Positions 1 through 10,047 of a stretch of DNA of 64,000 bases are shown in pieces. The stretch's first letter is position 1; each line of letters begins with the position of its first letter. The stretch comes from Trachythela sp. YZ-2020 (Eukaryota; Cnidaria; Anthozoa; Malacalcyonacea; Clavulariidae): assembly GCA_016169945.1 (NCBI GenBank), contig JADLSH010000217.1, positions 2,666,001 through 2,730,000 on the forward strand, written 5' to 3'. The translations under genes were made by a program, and so were the position numbers. The notes beneath the pieces were generated by a model. It was not told where the DNA came from. It was given only the letters and a program-made list of their open reading frames with translations, and ran no database searches.

Positions 1-1535
1 TAAGCTCGTTAATCGCAATTGTTAAGTGTTATATATAAAATAATGTTAAGGTTTAAGAGAATATTATACCGTATTTCCCCACCCATACTATATTCTTGTT
101 AACCCTACAGTAATTTCTCAACCTTTATAAGATTGAGACGCCCTTACATCCTGTGAAGTTGTACGCTTATGAATGGCGCAAAAATCTTTTGGTTAACATG
201 CGAGGCTAAAATGGATTAAACACCGAAAGTTTTTTGGTTTACAGTGAATTATATGTCACGGCATTGCTAATTATGCCATATATTTGGTATCTGATATCCT
301 TAGTTTATACATCAAAGAAAAGTGTCTTTCTCCATTGTTCCATCAGGTCTCGTGTAACCCTAAAAAAGATAGAAAGAAAGGCAAAGTTTTAAGTAAATAT
401 TATATGTAAATTGTGTAACAATTAATATCCAGAATAACGTGGCATAAGAACCATCAAAAGAGTGAATTACAACTACCCAAATATGATTATTGTACGTGTT
501 TTTTTTTTGTCATATTACAGTCGATTTCAGTTCACTTTTCAACGCGCGGTTCCCAGGTTTGTTGTGAACTTGTCAATTACGTTTCGAAGTTCGCAAGTTG
601 GGCGTGAACTTCGCAACCAACTTCCGAACTTCGCAACCAACTTCCGAACTTCGCAACCAACTTCCGAAGTTCGATTTGGATTTCAAATTTCGATTCGGAT
701 TTCGAACTTCAGTAACAAGTATGAATTCCTTTAGTACACAAGGAAAAGCATTATCTGCTTTAGTTAGACAGAAAATTGTTGAAAAATGGTTAAATAATGA
801 AGGAATTACCGAATAATGTGTGATTTCAATTGTAAACCATAGTTTGACAGGCTAGCAAGTTTAGCTCTCGTATTTGATAGTTACAGCAATAGCAATACAT
901 AATTCAATGCATGAAATATTATAATATTATAACACTGTAAAACCAACAGAACGAAAACAATACCCGGCTACCTGCTACATTTAATCTAGTTTATTTTGAT
1001 TTACAGTTTGTAATTCCAAATCAACGCAACAAAAATAATTTATAACTAGTTAACTACCGTACCCGTTTCAGCTTTTTAGTTAGTTCTAGTTCAAGCAACA
1101 GTTTTCTGTCTAACTTTATCAGAAAATGCTTTACCTTGTGTACTGAACGAATTCATATAATTAGCGAAGTTTGAAATCCCAAATTGAAGTCCGAAATCCG
1201 AATCACACATTATTTCGGTAGTTCCTTCATTATTCAACCATTTTTCAACAATTTCCTGTCTAATTTTAGCAGATATAAATGCTTTTCCTTGCGTACTAAA
1301 CGAATTCATGCTTGTTAGCGAAGTTCGAAATCCGAATCAAATTTTGAAATCCAAATCGAACATCTGAAGTTGGTTGCGCAGTTCGGAAGTTGGTTTCGAA
1401 GTTCACGCCCAATTTGCGAACTTCGAAACGTAATGGGTAAGGTCACAACGAACTTGGGAACTGCGCGTTGAAAAGTGATCTGTCGAAATCGACTATAAGA
1501 AGATATTGATATATATCAATATGATATATTATTAT
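1..1535. repeat. 565-bp direct repeat, left copy, split by a transposon
   Basis: Bases 1-517 and 1496 to about 1535 match 10766 to about 11333 with few differences and in the same orientation. The left copy is interrupted at 518-1495 by a transposon and the right copy is not. The repeat may start before the window. It contains no convincing gene. Its identity is unknown; it could be a dispersed repeat or the ends of a larger duplication. Confidence 0.85.
518..1495. mobile_element. Tc1/mariner-type foldback element, 978 bp, TA target duplication
   Basis: The two ends are long inverted repeats of roughly 300 bp, beginning YAGTCGATTTC. Both contain short tandem blocks of the type GAACTTCGCAACCAACTTCC. 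The element is flanked by TA at 516-517 and 1496-1497. The related direct repeat at about 11290 has a single TA and no insert, which defines the boundaries. Each arm carries, pointing inward, the start of the same short frame: MNSFSTQGKA, then about 20 residues rich in R, K, W and E (721-816 plus, 1309-1222 minus). This resembles the N-terminal helix-turn-helix of a Tc1/mariner transposase, although that assignment rests on general appearance. The catalytic region is absent, so the element is non-autonomous. Confidence 0.8.
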
Positions 1536-1598
1536 ATGGCAAGCATTTGTTTTGGTAAACCGCGCAATTTGATTGGCTGCTGACGAGGCAGGATTTTC

Positions 1599-1622
1599 CC
1601 GTATTGCCCACGGGCAATACGG
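1599..1622. repeat. 24-bp palindrome
   Basis: CCGTATTGCCC and its exact complement GGGCAATACGG are separated by two bases. This could form a small hairpin or be the relic of a transposon end. It has no visible link to a gene. Confidence 0.6.
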
Positions 1623-1764
1623 TATTTTTATTGCCCTACGAAGCTGCGACGAACGCCGAGTTTCAAACAAAAAAATCGTCTAAAAGTCTTTCAAAATATT
1701 CTAAACCAAGAAAAATAAACCTAAAAGACAGAAAAAAGTCATCTAAGAAAAAAGTCATCTAAGC

Positions 1765-2297
1765 GTTGCTTGAAGAAGATGTTGAAGAATGCAAGATTAA
1801 ATTACGATGAACTCAATACGGTTCTTACAGAAGTGGAATCTGTTTTAAACTCAAGGCCTGTGACCTATGTTGAATCTGGTGAAACGGAAGAAGCGTTAAC
1901 ACCTTCACATTTATTAATGGGGAGATGTTCAATTGGAATGTCTAATTCGAGTGAGATAGAAACGATAGACATCTCTGGGACGGAGTTGACAAAGAGAGCG
2001 AAGTATCTAGTCAAGTTAACAGATAGTTTCTGGCGAAGGTGGCATAGGGAATATCTGCTCAGTCTTAGGGAACAACATCGTGGATCGCCGAACAAGCAGA
2101 AAGCCACATCTATCAGCGTTGGTGATGTTGTTAGTGTACATGACGAGAACAGATCTAGAGCACATTGGCGGTTAGCAAGAGTGTAAGAGCTGATACGTAG
2201 TACAGATGGGAAAATACGAGCTGCAGTTGTTAGAGTCGCAGGAGAAAGCAAGAAGCCAACCTGTATTCGACGTCCAGTTCAAAAACTGTTCCATTAG
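1765..2297 (+). pseudogene. BEL/Pao retrotransposon integrase C-terminal relic
   Basis: The frame reads through the end of a BEL/Pao pol protein: the last part of the integrase (LNSRPVTYV, then LTPSHLLMG) followed by the C-terminal domain with FWRRWHREYLLSLREQH and a basic RSRAHWRLARV stretch. These motifs are typical of the Pao integrase and its DUF5641 tail. A stop at 2184-2186 interrupts the frame after RLARV. The following codons continue the family pattern (DGKIRAAVVRV, then RRPVQKLF) to a second stop at 2295-2297. Nothing upstream of about 1765 matches, so the copy is 5'-truncated and also carries a nonsense change. It is an inactive retroelement fragment. Confidence 0.85.
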
Positions 2298-2424
2298 AAC
2301 TCGTGAACGAACATACCAACGAAGATGTCTCAAGGGAAGATCGCATACCTAGAAGGAAGGCAGCCATTGAAGGAGAAATGAAGAGACATTCTGTTGACAA
2401 GTGAATTACTTGTCAAGGCGGGAG

Positions 2425-2672
2425 TGTACAAACTTTCTATAATTTATTTACATTGAGTTAATTATGCATGACTTTGCGCAAGCGTAGAACAATAATGTAA
2501 TCGCGTGACTTACATGCGTTGTTTTTGTGTTTGTAAAAGAACAGTCATATATTTCGGAAGGAAAAGAATAAATTCAAAATAAATCAAGAAGTTTATGTCT
2601 AAATTCATTACATTGCTTTTTAATTAGTCTTTTCCGTATTGTATTTGCACAAACGAGGAACGTACAGGGTAC
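2425..2672 (+). repeat. Possible 3' LTR of the BEL/Pao relic
   Basis: A purine-rich run (AAGGCGGGAG, 2415-2424) follows the pol relic and is followed directly by TGTACAAAC. A segment beginning TG and ending GGGTACA is a plausible 248-bp LTR, with AATAAA-like signals near 2565-2580. No partner 5' LTR is visible, so the end point is a guess. Confidence 0.4.
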
Positions 2673-3499
2673 AGTCGTTGCACGAAACGTAATAAAGTAA
2701 GGCTTGATGATGTTTTGTCGAGAATATTATAAAGGAATTATGTTTTTTTCTAACATGAACACAGAAGTAACACTCTTTCTAAGCAGCAAGATAATCCTGC
2801 CTACATTAAGTAAGTGTACATTTTATTTCCAAATGATCGAGTTTGGTTGGTCTTAACTGTCGTGACCAAGTCATGTTCGGCCAGGGACCGCGAAGCGTCG
2901 TGCGAGGGTACTAATTCCGCTCGGATATTTACACCCGGGTATGTGAAAACATAGCAGAATCATATATTAAAGAATGAATAGATGGCTCACTCATTTGATA
3001 TTTCTGACGCTGCCAACACGCGCGATTTCCGGTAAGCCGCCATTACTCTGGCAAAAACACCTCAGCAAGAACAATAGTAAAATGTATTGTGAAATTGACA
3101 TCGCCGCTACTAAATCCTAATTTTCTCCGCTCTCGGAGATTTTGATGGAAAAAATCAATCAGAATTATTAACAGGAAAGGTAAGGAAACAATTTTGATGT
3201 GTTTATTTGTCAAGAAAGCATTTCTTCGAGTCGAAAATACTTGTTTCAATTATTTGCCAGATGGGCTTCGAAGGGTGCAGAGAAAATATGTAACATGATT
3301 CGATGATAAAATATATTGAAAGTGTTCACATATAGTTTTATGGTTATACAATGCGTTACATGAACTATTGTTTAGTTCGCATGTCAAATCATTGCCCCCA
3401 AATAGATATTCTACATTCGTCCGTTTTAATTTGAAAGCAGTTCTGTTTTTCATTTCTCAATTCAGCGGTCGTAAAACAATAACCATTTGTGTATCTATT

Positions 3500-4042
3500 T
3501 TACAAATGTGCAACTTTAATGTACTTTTTGCTCTTTCTCTTAGATGAAGATGCCAATTTTGTGTTTTCAAATTTAATTGTGTAGTTTATTCGCATCCTGA
3601 GGAATAACTTCAACATATAATCTTTTGCGAATCTTGGACAGTACTTTAACGCAACAGGCACACTTTGTAGGCTTTTCAGCAGATGAGCACCAACTAATGT
3701 GGATGTGGTATAGACAGAAAATTGTTGGACAAATACGTCTTCCAGGTGCAGAACAAAGTCAATGAAGGGCTGGGATGGCAGTATCAGTCCTGAAGAGCCA
3801 GTGTCATTGTCGTCTTTGTTGTTTTTGAAATGACAGTACGGCATTACGTCAGATTCGAGATCATTGGATGTCATGGTTTCTTTACACGAGGAACAATCAT
3901 GAACATGGAAACATTTCTTAAGGAGATATCCAGCTACATATGCCACAGCGTTTTGTTGTACCATACTGGAGCATCGTTCACGTAATCTGTTTCTCCAAGT
4001 ACCAGTAAACGATTTTGAAGGTTCCGTCGGATTATCTCTTAT
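3500..4042 (-). pseudogene. P-element/THAP9-like transposase, C-terminal fragment
   Basis: The open frame runs from about 4042 to a stop at 3500. It includes FTGTWRNRLRERC, then NAVAYVAGYLLKKC, an HDCSSC cysteine pair, a GLILPSQPFIDFVLHLED segment and a basic end. The VAGYLLKK...HDC block followed by a GL..PS motif is the pattern I associate with the C-terminal RNase-H-like part of P-element and THAP9 transposases. The THAP DNA-binding domain and most of the catalytic core are missing, so the protein would be inactive. A decayed inverted copy lies at 4720-5041. The family call is from memory of motifs, without an alignment. Confidence 0.65.
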
Positions 4043-4160
4043 TTATAATATTTTTGAGAAAGCTGAATTATTGTACAATCAATTGATATTATGCCTAACC
4101 ATTTGGTATTGAAAATGAGCAATCCCCCTCCATATTTAAAGTTTTATCTAATATTGCATA

Positions 4161-4343
4161 CCGTATTTTCTCTATTTAGGCACCCCCTCTCAAAGAAGCC
4201 CCCTCTCTAATAACCCCCCATTTCAAGAGGAAGAAATTTATTAAGCCCCCTCCTCTTGGGTATACAAGACCGCTTCTCTAATAAGCCCCCTCAAAAAGGC
4301 CTGAAAAGAATAAGCCCAAGGCGGTTTAATAGAGAGAATACGG
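4161..4343. mobile_element. 183-bp MITE with TA target duplication
   Basis: The ends are inverted: CCGTATTTTCTCTATTTAGG on the left and the complement of CCGTATTCTCTCTATTAAAC on the right. TA lies on each side (4159-4160 and 4344-4345). The interior is strongly strand-biased and has repeated AAGCCCCCTCTCTAATAA-type blocks. This is consistent with a Tc1/mariner-type MITE. It sits in the loop of the P-like element. Confidence 0.75.
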
Positions 4344-4719
4344 TAGTTGTATTAGATATTAAAAAGGTCTATGAAAATAAAATAGCAAGTGAGAGCATGA
4401 ATACACAACTACAACAGTTCCTGAAGTCCATTATTTATATAGTAATCTTGCTTTAATACTGTGATTCAACAAAGCCTTTACAGAAATAGATCACCAGTTA
4501 TATATTATGATTGTATCTAAAACACAGCACAATATCCTCCTTCATAATGTTGATGCCAGTCTTGAAACTGGTCACAAGCACTTTTCATTCTTCTTGCAAG
4601 TCCAATAAAGCCATTTTATTAATATAAGGTCAAATCCTTTACCAAAGTATTGTTATTCGGGAAAGCAGTTTATCAAGAGAACGAAGTAAGTTCTTGCTTG
4701 GTGCATGTGTAGCCAATAC

Positions 4720-5041
4720 CTCCTTCACAAATGTTCAATGTCCATGATTGTTCATTATGTAAAGAAACCATGGCATCAAAGGATCTAGGATCTGACTTCT
4801 TCAGGATTGATACTGCCACATCAGCCCTATCTTGATTTGATTTGCACCTGGAAGAAGTGTTTGTCCAACAATTTTCTGTTTATACCATTACAGTGGGTGC
4901 TTTTGCTGAAGAGCATACAAATTAAAGTGTCTGTGTTGCATTCAAGTGGTGCCAGAATTCCCAAAATATTTTTTTGAAGTTATTCCTCAGAAAATTGGCA
5001 TTTTCATCTAAGAGAAAGAGCAAAAAGTACATTAAAGTTGC
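4720..5041 (+). pseudogene. Decayed inverted copy of the P-like transposase fragment
   Basis: This is the right-arm counterpart of the minus-strand fragment at 3500-4042. Short stretches such as VHDCS.CKETM, then HLE.VFVQQFSVYT, and the basic end KRKSKKY can be read on the plus strand, but the frame is broken several times. It shows that the foldback consists of two copies of the same gene end. Confidence 0.6.
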
Positions 5042-6499
5042 ACACTTGTTAAATTGATACACAAATGGTTATTGTTTTACGACCGCTGAATTGAGAAATG
5101 AAAAACAGAACTGCTTTCAAAGAATATCTATCTGGGGGCAATGATTTGACATGCGAACTAAACAATAGTTCATGAAACGCATTGTATAACCATAAGACTA
5201 TATTGTCAAGTAACCAGTTTCCATTTCAATAATTTAAGCTAAGACGGCAACAACAGAGAATACTGTGAACACTTTGAATATATTTTATCATCGAATCATG
5301 TTACATATTTCCTCTGCACCTTTCGAAGCCCATCTGGCCAAATAATTGAAAGAAGTATTTTCGACTCAAAGAAATGCTTTCTTGACAAATAAACACATCA
5401 AAATTGTTTTCTTACCTTTCATGTTCATAATTCTGATTGATTTTTATCATCAAAATCCCCGAAAGCGGAAAAAATAGGATTTAGTAGCGGCGATGTCAAT
5501 TTCACAATACATTTTACTATTGTTCTTGCTGGGGTGTTCTTGCCATAGTAATGGCGGCTTACCGGAGGTCGCGCGTGTCGGCAGCGTCATAAACATCAAA
5601 TGAGTGAGCCATCTATTCATTCTTTAATCTATGGCGGAATGCAAAGTTGTCCGCCATTTTTTTTTGTCATGGACGGCTTTTTAAGTTATGCGCATGCGCG
5701 AGTTCAGACCGAGAGAAACCTATTTTTTCAAAAATAGTTTCGCACTCATTTTATAATGCTCAGGGTCAGAACATAATAGATACAAATCAAAAAGTATCGA
5801 AAACAAGATAAATTATTTAGAGTACAAATCAACAAGATAAAAAACAGCCGAAAGACCGAAAAAGGAGCGTTTTAAACGGGTAAGTGTCTATTTTTCACAC
5901 TTGCTTTGCCGATTTATAGCATACAGTATAGTTTGTGAATTTGAAAATGCGTAGGTCGTTCTGTGTGGTCAATATAACATTGATTGATCTTAAAATAATT
6001 TTAGTATTGATTCAAATTCGTTATAGAAAAATAATAAAACATTAAATCTGAAAAACTTCATTTCAAAAGTATGAAAATACTGCTCAAAAAGCAGTTGAAG
6101 TTTTATGAAAATTTCGAAACATTTTGGCAACGTCTAAGGTTGAACGTTACAGTAAATGAAAGCTGAAAGAGTACATAATAGCATACCCACTTTATATAGT
6201 TGGGAAATTGATAATTTTATAATTAAAATTAAAGTACAAAATATCAATATTTTGTACAAATTACAGTAAAATAAAAGAAATATACAGTGTTGCGTGCTAC
6301 CATGGTTACAGTGGTCGACTCAGTACGTCATGTTACAATAACTTTTGGGGAGTAAATTGTTTGGTTCAAATGGACGAGGGGATTCTGCATGTATGTACTT
6401 ATAGTTATTGAAGAATACTGTAGACTTTTTATCCTGGTTGTCGAGATTTATATCCGTGTAATTGTTCCGCCTTAGGGCGTATATATATTACTCACAATA

Positions 6500-7059
6500 T
6501 TAGCTAAGCGTGTACTCAAAGTGATCGGTTAGGTACAAATACATGTAATGACCTCTCATGAATATTTGCATATCAATTCCTCGGCAGGTACCGTCTGAGC
6601 TAAAGGAATTACGAAGCAAAAATATAAACAAAAATACAATTTTACTTTGTGTAAATTTATAGAAGCATCATTAAATACCTTGGTGAAACATAACTCATAA
6701 TAACTCTGATTTGCAAGCTATTAGTCGTACACTAGTTAGCACAGTGTTAACTTTAAGTAGGCCATATACTTTGGCCTAGATTTTATTGGTAGCAATGTCG
6801 TATTATGTAATGATAATGGGACTTTACATAGACACATAGACATGCACACACACATATATTAAATATACGTATATAATACGTCTAACATCTGAGCCATAGT
6901 GAATTTATACGAATCAATGAATTAAATGAATTACAGTACACAATGAAGTTAAGGAATGATTTATGGTTAAGCATGATAGCAAAACACTTGTGAAAACTTA
7001 CCGTCAATATCGAACGAAAGCCCAGAGCTTCGAAGCAGGAGAATGAGATGTTGCAGCAT
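6500..7059 (-). pseudogene. R copy 1: signal-peptide-like exon 1 and exon 2 of an unknown secreted protein
   Basis: On the minus strand a start codon at 7059 opens 58 coding bases, MLQHLILLLRSSGLSFDID, followed by a consensus donor GTAAGT at 7001. About 400 bases downstream a T-rich tract ends in AG, and exon 2 starts at 6594 in the right phase with DGTCRGIDMQIFMR. The frame meets a stop soon after, at about 6500. The hydrophobic run would act as a signal peptide. Compared with the array copies, most exon changes alter amino acids, so coding constraint is not demonstrated. The function is unknown. Confidence 0.35.
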
Positions 7060-7208
7060 TCTCAAAGCAATGAGAAAAGAGCAGTTGATTATCCCAACTT
7101 CTATAACAAAAGTTACTTCCGATTCCAGATGAAATTTAACACTATAAAAAATATTGAACAGCTCGATTTCATATGTCACTCTTAGAATTAGTCTTTGACT
7201 TGCTCCGA

Positions 7209-7245
7209 CCGACGTTTAAAAATATAAACTGTACGTCCGTTGTTT
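7209..7245 (-). promoter_or_regulatory. Conserved TATA-like promoter block of R copy 1
   Basis: Read on the minus strand, an ACAACGGACG block is followed by a TATA-like AGTTTATATTTTT (7218-7230). It lies about 165 bases before the start codon at 7059. Equivalent blocks recur at 29900-29940 and 62410-62440, although the surrounding DNA has diverged. The role is inferred from position and recurrence. Confidence 0.4.
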
Positions 7246-7981
7246 GGCCAAATATACAATTGTTCATGAAAATGTGTAATAAGTTCAATAATTCAGTTTC
7301 ATGCATGGATTACCATATACAAAAGGCAGAAACCGCGGATCTTCTTTCAAAGTGGGGAGCAGGTCTCCGTATTTCGTATTTAATGTAATTCCGTATATTT
7401 CGATTATTTACCGTTATAGTTTTAACGCTGAGAAATGGAGACAAAGCCCCATGAATTGAAGTGTAAAATCATCAAATATTTTTAAAATATCTAGAACCAC
7501 ATTGTACTACTTGTCAAATAGACAGGTTTTTGTTGACTTATATCAATTCATGCAACTACAAAATTGTCGTAACAATTCATGGAAAGCAACTATTAACCCC
7601 CTCCCCTCTCCTGGATAAAAACCAACATAATTTTTAAAACTTATTTTAATAAACATTATTTCATTTTTTTTCCAAAAATGTATTTGCTATTCACTTCTTT
7701 TTTTCCATGGTGAAGCTAAGTAAATGTTGATAAACTCAACAAAAGGCCAAAAATATTCGGTAACTCAAGAGTAGATAGGGGTAGGAGCTTAATATTTGTT
7801 TTACAGGTTGTATAATTAAATACACTTTGGTAGATCACTATCAATCTATGTTGCATTAAATGTGTTCTAAATGGAATCCCTTTGGTAGGGTTCCCATAGC
7901 GTGTTGAGTTACGTTGAGTTGTTAGTATTGATGTTACAGTCTGTAGTGAGGGAGGGACCTCTGCTGAGCAGCACACTTCTG

Positions 7982-8266
7982 CAGTGGCTGCTTACCTGTA
8001 GGCTAAGTAAAATTCGCGGGCCTTGAGAATGATATTTTCACGCATGTAAATGGTGACACAACTTCTAGCGAGGTCCGCGCCGTGTTCCGCCTAAATATTT
8101 GGAAATTTAAAGTCTCGGAAATCCTATTTCCCGCTTTCCGAGGCTGCTTTGCTGAACTAATGTCAAAAAATAGTAATAATTATAATATAAAGTGCAATCA
8201 TGGGCCTCTTGAAAGCCCAGGCCTGTAGGCTTTAGCCTACTCTGCCTACTTGGTAATCCGCCACTG
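7982..8266. mobile_element. 285-bp hAT-type MITE
   Basis: It begins CAGTGGCTGCTTACCTGTAG and ends with the complement of CAGTGGCGGATTACCAAGTA, an imperfect inverted pair with the usual CAGTGGC hAT end. It is flanked by a perfect 8-bp duplication CACTTCTG (7974-7981 and 8267-8274). It has no coding capacity. Confidence 0.9.
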
Positions 8267-8599
8267 CACTTCTGCCTCGTCAAAATAGATTAAAAAAATA
8301 ATTAAAATTTAAAAAAATTATTATTTAAAATATCTTTAGGTGTCGTATGGGGGAAGCTAGATGAAATATCATAATTAGTATGCTATGGATATGGGAATTT
8401 GAGAAGTTATATAAAAATTCCCCCTGCCAACACCCCCGAAGATCCAATTGGATAATAAATTTGCAAACTACCTGAAATAACCTTAAATGCTATACAGAAG
8501 AGTATATTGCATTGGATAACTTGATAATCAACATAAGATACAAGATACGAATTAAACAATGTACAAATGCAAAGGAATCATATACATATAATGTCAAAA

Positions 8600-8968
8600 G
8601 TTCATCTTTAATTTCCGTTTAGGAATCTCCAGTCATTGTGGAGGAGATCGAAATAAAACCAATCATGGCTCCCTCCTTCCCCATTGTCAAAAACAAAGTC
8701 CAATTGCCTCGCCCCTCTCTCGGCTGTCCTCTGGTAGGTCCAGGACTGCGAGGAAAAATCCACTCTCCCGTGCAACAGGACGAGCCCCCATTACCGACAA
8801 AAACAGAAACAACCGGAAAGTGTCTCCATCGCCAATCGGTTTATCCCAGAAGTTGCGTTTAATGTCTTGTGGCCAGATACTGATCGGGCAGAAGATGTCT
8901 CCGTCAATTAGTTGTAATAGTTCATTTAGTTTGGCTATGCCCCCTGGTCTGGCCAGGTGCCGTAACAT
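8600..8968 (-). pseudogene. Unrecognised decayed ORF inside the inserted block
   Basis: The minus-strand frame opened at 8968 reads LIDGDIFCPISIWPQDIKR and then NFWDKPIGDGDTFRLFLFL before losing sense. After a gap, another frame reads ARQLDFVFDNGEG, DWFYFDLLHNDW and FLNGN up to a stop near 8600. Two or more frameshifts would be needed to link the parts. The composition is protein-like and unlike the AT-rich surroundings, so I infer a relic of a transposon-encoded protein. I cannot name the family. Confidence 0.4.
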
Positions 8969-9192
8969 TATTTTATATTTTTTCCAACTAGAAATACACT
9001 CATGCAGAATACCCTCGTCTATTCGAACTCAGGAGTTATACTTCCCAAAATTTATTGTAACATGAAGTATTCAGTCAATCATTGTAACCATAGCAACACA
9101 CAATTTATTACTTTTCGTACAAAATGGTAAAATAATAATATAAATTATTGTACTTTGTAGATATAGAGAATAATACCTGGTTGAGCAGAAAC

Positions 9193-9254
9193 TATGGAAT
9201 TTATTTCGAGTGTTGAAGAGAATATTCTCTTCAACACGAGAAATAAATTCCATA
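9193..9254. repeat. 62-bp near-perfect palindrome
   Basis: The arms TATGGAATTTATTTC-GAGTG and their complement meet at GAATATTC near 9223, with an indel of about one base and few mismatches. Both strands therefore show the same short frame (MEFIS.VEENILFNTRNKFH). The sequence could form a strong hairpin. No function is visible. Confidence 0.8.
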
Positions 9255-9429
9255 TTTCCAAGCAACCATGCATGTACTATTATAAACAAACGGCAATTCA
9301 TATAGAAACTCAAAACAAATATGTAAATAGTACACTTGCAAAAATTATATTTTCACACGTAAAATATCGTATTTTTTACGTGTGTTTAAATACGATTTTT
9401 CTCAGTGGCATAAAACTCTATATAACACT

Positions 9430-10041
9430 TATGTTTATATAATAAATGTTATTACGTACTCTTTTAGCTTTGGTTGCTGTAAAAATGTAAAATTTAACCT
9501 TAGACATTTCACAAAAACGTCAAAACCTTTCAGAAATTTTTTTAAATTTATCTTTAAAATAAAGTTTTTGACATAACCTTGTTTCTTCAAAATTCAAATT
9601 TAAACTTGCTAAAATACCTTTTAGGTTTAATCGATATTATAACTTCCACACTGTGACATACGCTTTTGCAAATCCACAAACTAAAATATGCAAAATAGAC
9701 ACTTAGCCGTTCAAAACACTTCAAAAGTGTCCTTTTTAAGCCATTCGACTCCTTATCGTTTATCTTGTTTTGAAGACTCTATTTATCGGTATGTTTTTCC
9801 AATAGCCCGAGTATTAAAAATCATTTTTGATGCATAACAAAATCTTTATCCGTAAATATTTTTTTAAATGTTTATCCGTATGTTTCTCTCGACCTGAAAT
9901 CGTGCATGCGTATAACGTAGAAAACCCTGAACCGTCCATGGCATCGCGGCGGACGACTTTGGATTCCGCTATGTTTTTACATACCCGGTTGTAAATATTC
10001 GAGCGGGATTACTACCCTCGCACGGCGCTTCGCGCCGACTA
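9430..10041 (-). mobile_element. Right end of the long-inverted-repeat DNA element
   Basis: Its reverse complement matches 2885-2960 plus 5634-6200 and 26640-27298 block for block. It ends at CCCTCGCACGGCGCTTCGCGC near 10036. Unlike the left end, it has no insertion at the CATAGCGGAATCC site. It abuts a resumed R repeat at about 10048. Confidence 0.65.
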
Positions 10042-10047
10042 GGGGAA

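Larger units (their letters stand above)
2961..5633. mobile_element. P-element-like foldback transposon
   Basis: The ends are inverted: CATATATTAAAGAATGAAT on the left and CATAGATTAAAGAATGAAT on the right. Similarity then continues for about 1 kb into each arm. The flanks show an imperfect target duplication (GCAGAAT at 2954-2960, GCGGAAT at 5634-5640), near the 8 bp expected of P elements, whose ends also begin with CA. Both arms carry the 3' end of a transposase gene running outward, minus strand in the left arm and plus strand, badly decayed, in the right arm. The element is therefore two inverted 3' halves without a full transposase. The loop holds a separate MITE. Confidence 0.75.
2885..6200 (+). 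mobile_element. Left end of a long-inverted-repeat DNA element, split by a P-like element
   Basis: Bases 2885-2960 plus 5634 to about 6200, once the insert at 2961-5633 is removed, match the reverse complement of 9430-10041 and the forward strand of 26640-27298. The terminal motif is GCGAAGCGYCGTGCGAGGGTA. It is followed by a block around CATAGCGGAATGCAAAG and another around GCGCATGCGCGAG. The arms are about 600 bp and show the same order of blocks with many differences, so the copies are old. I do not recognise the superfamily. Confidence 0.65.
6480..7797 (-). repeat. Repeat R, copy 1 (interrupted)
   Basis: R is a dispersed sequence present here, once in each array unit and again at 61768-62990. 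This copy is well diverged from the array copies. It resumes at 10048 after an inserted block of about 2.25 kb and runs on to about 10760. On the minus strand it holds a TATA-like motif, a signal-peptide-like first exon and a matching second-exon acceptor, described separately. Confidence 0.7.

Noticed and set aside
1443..1670. Minus-strand 75-codon frame over the right end of the foldback element
   Set aside because: It crosses the transposon boundary and a palindrome and has no coding features.
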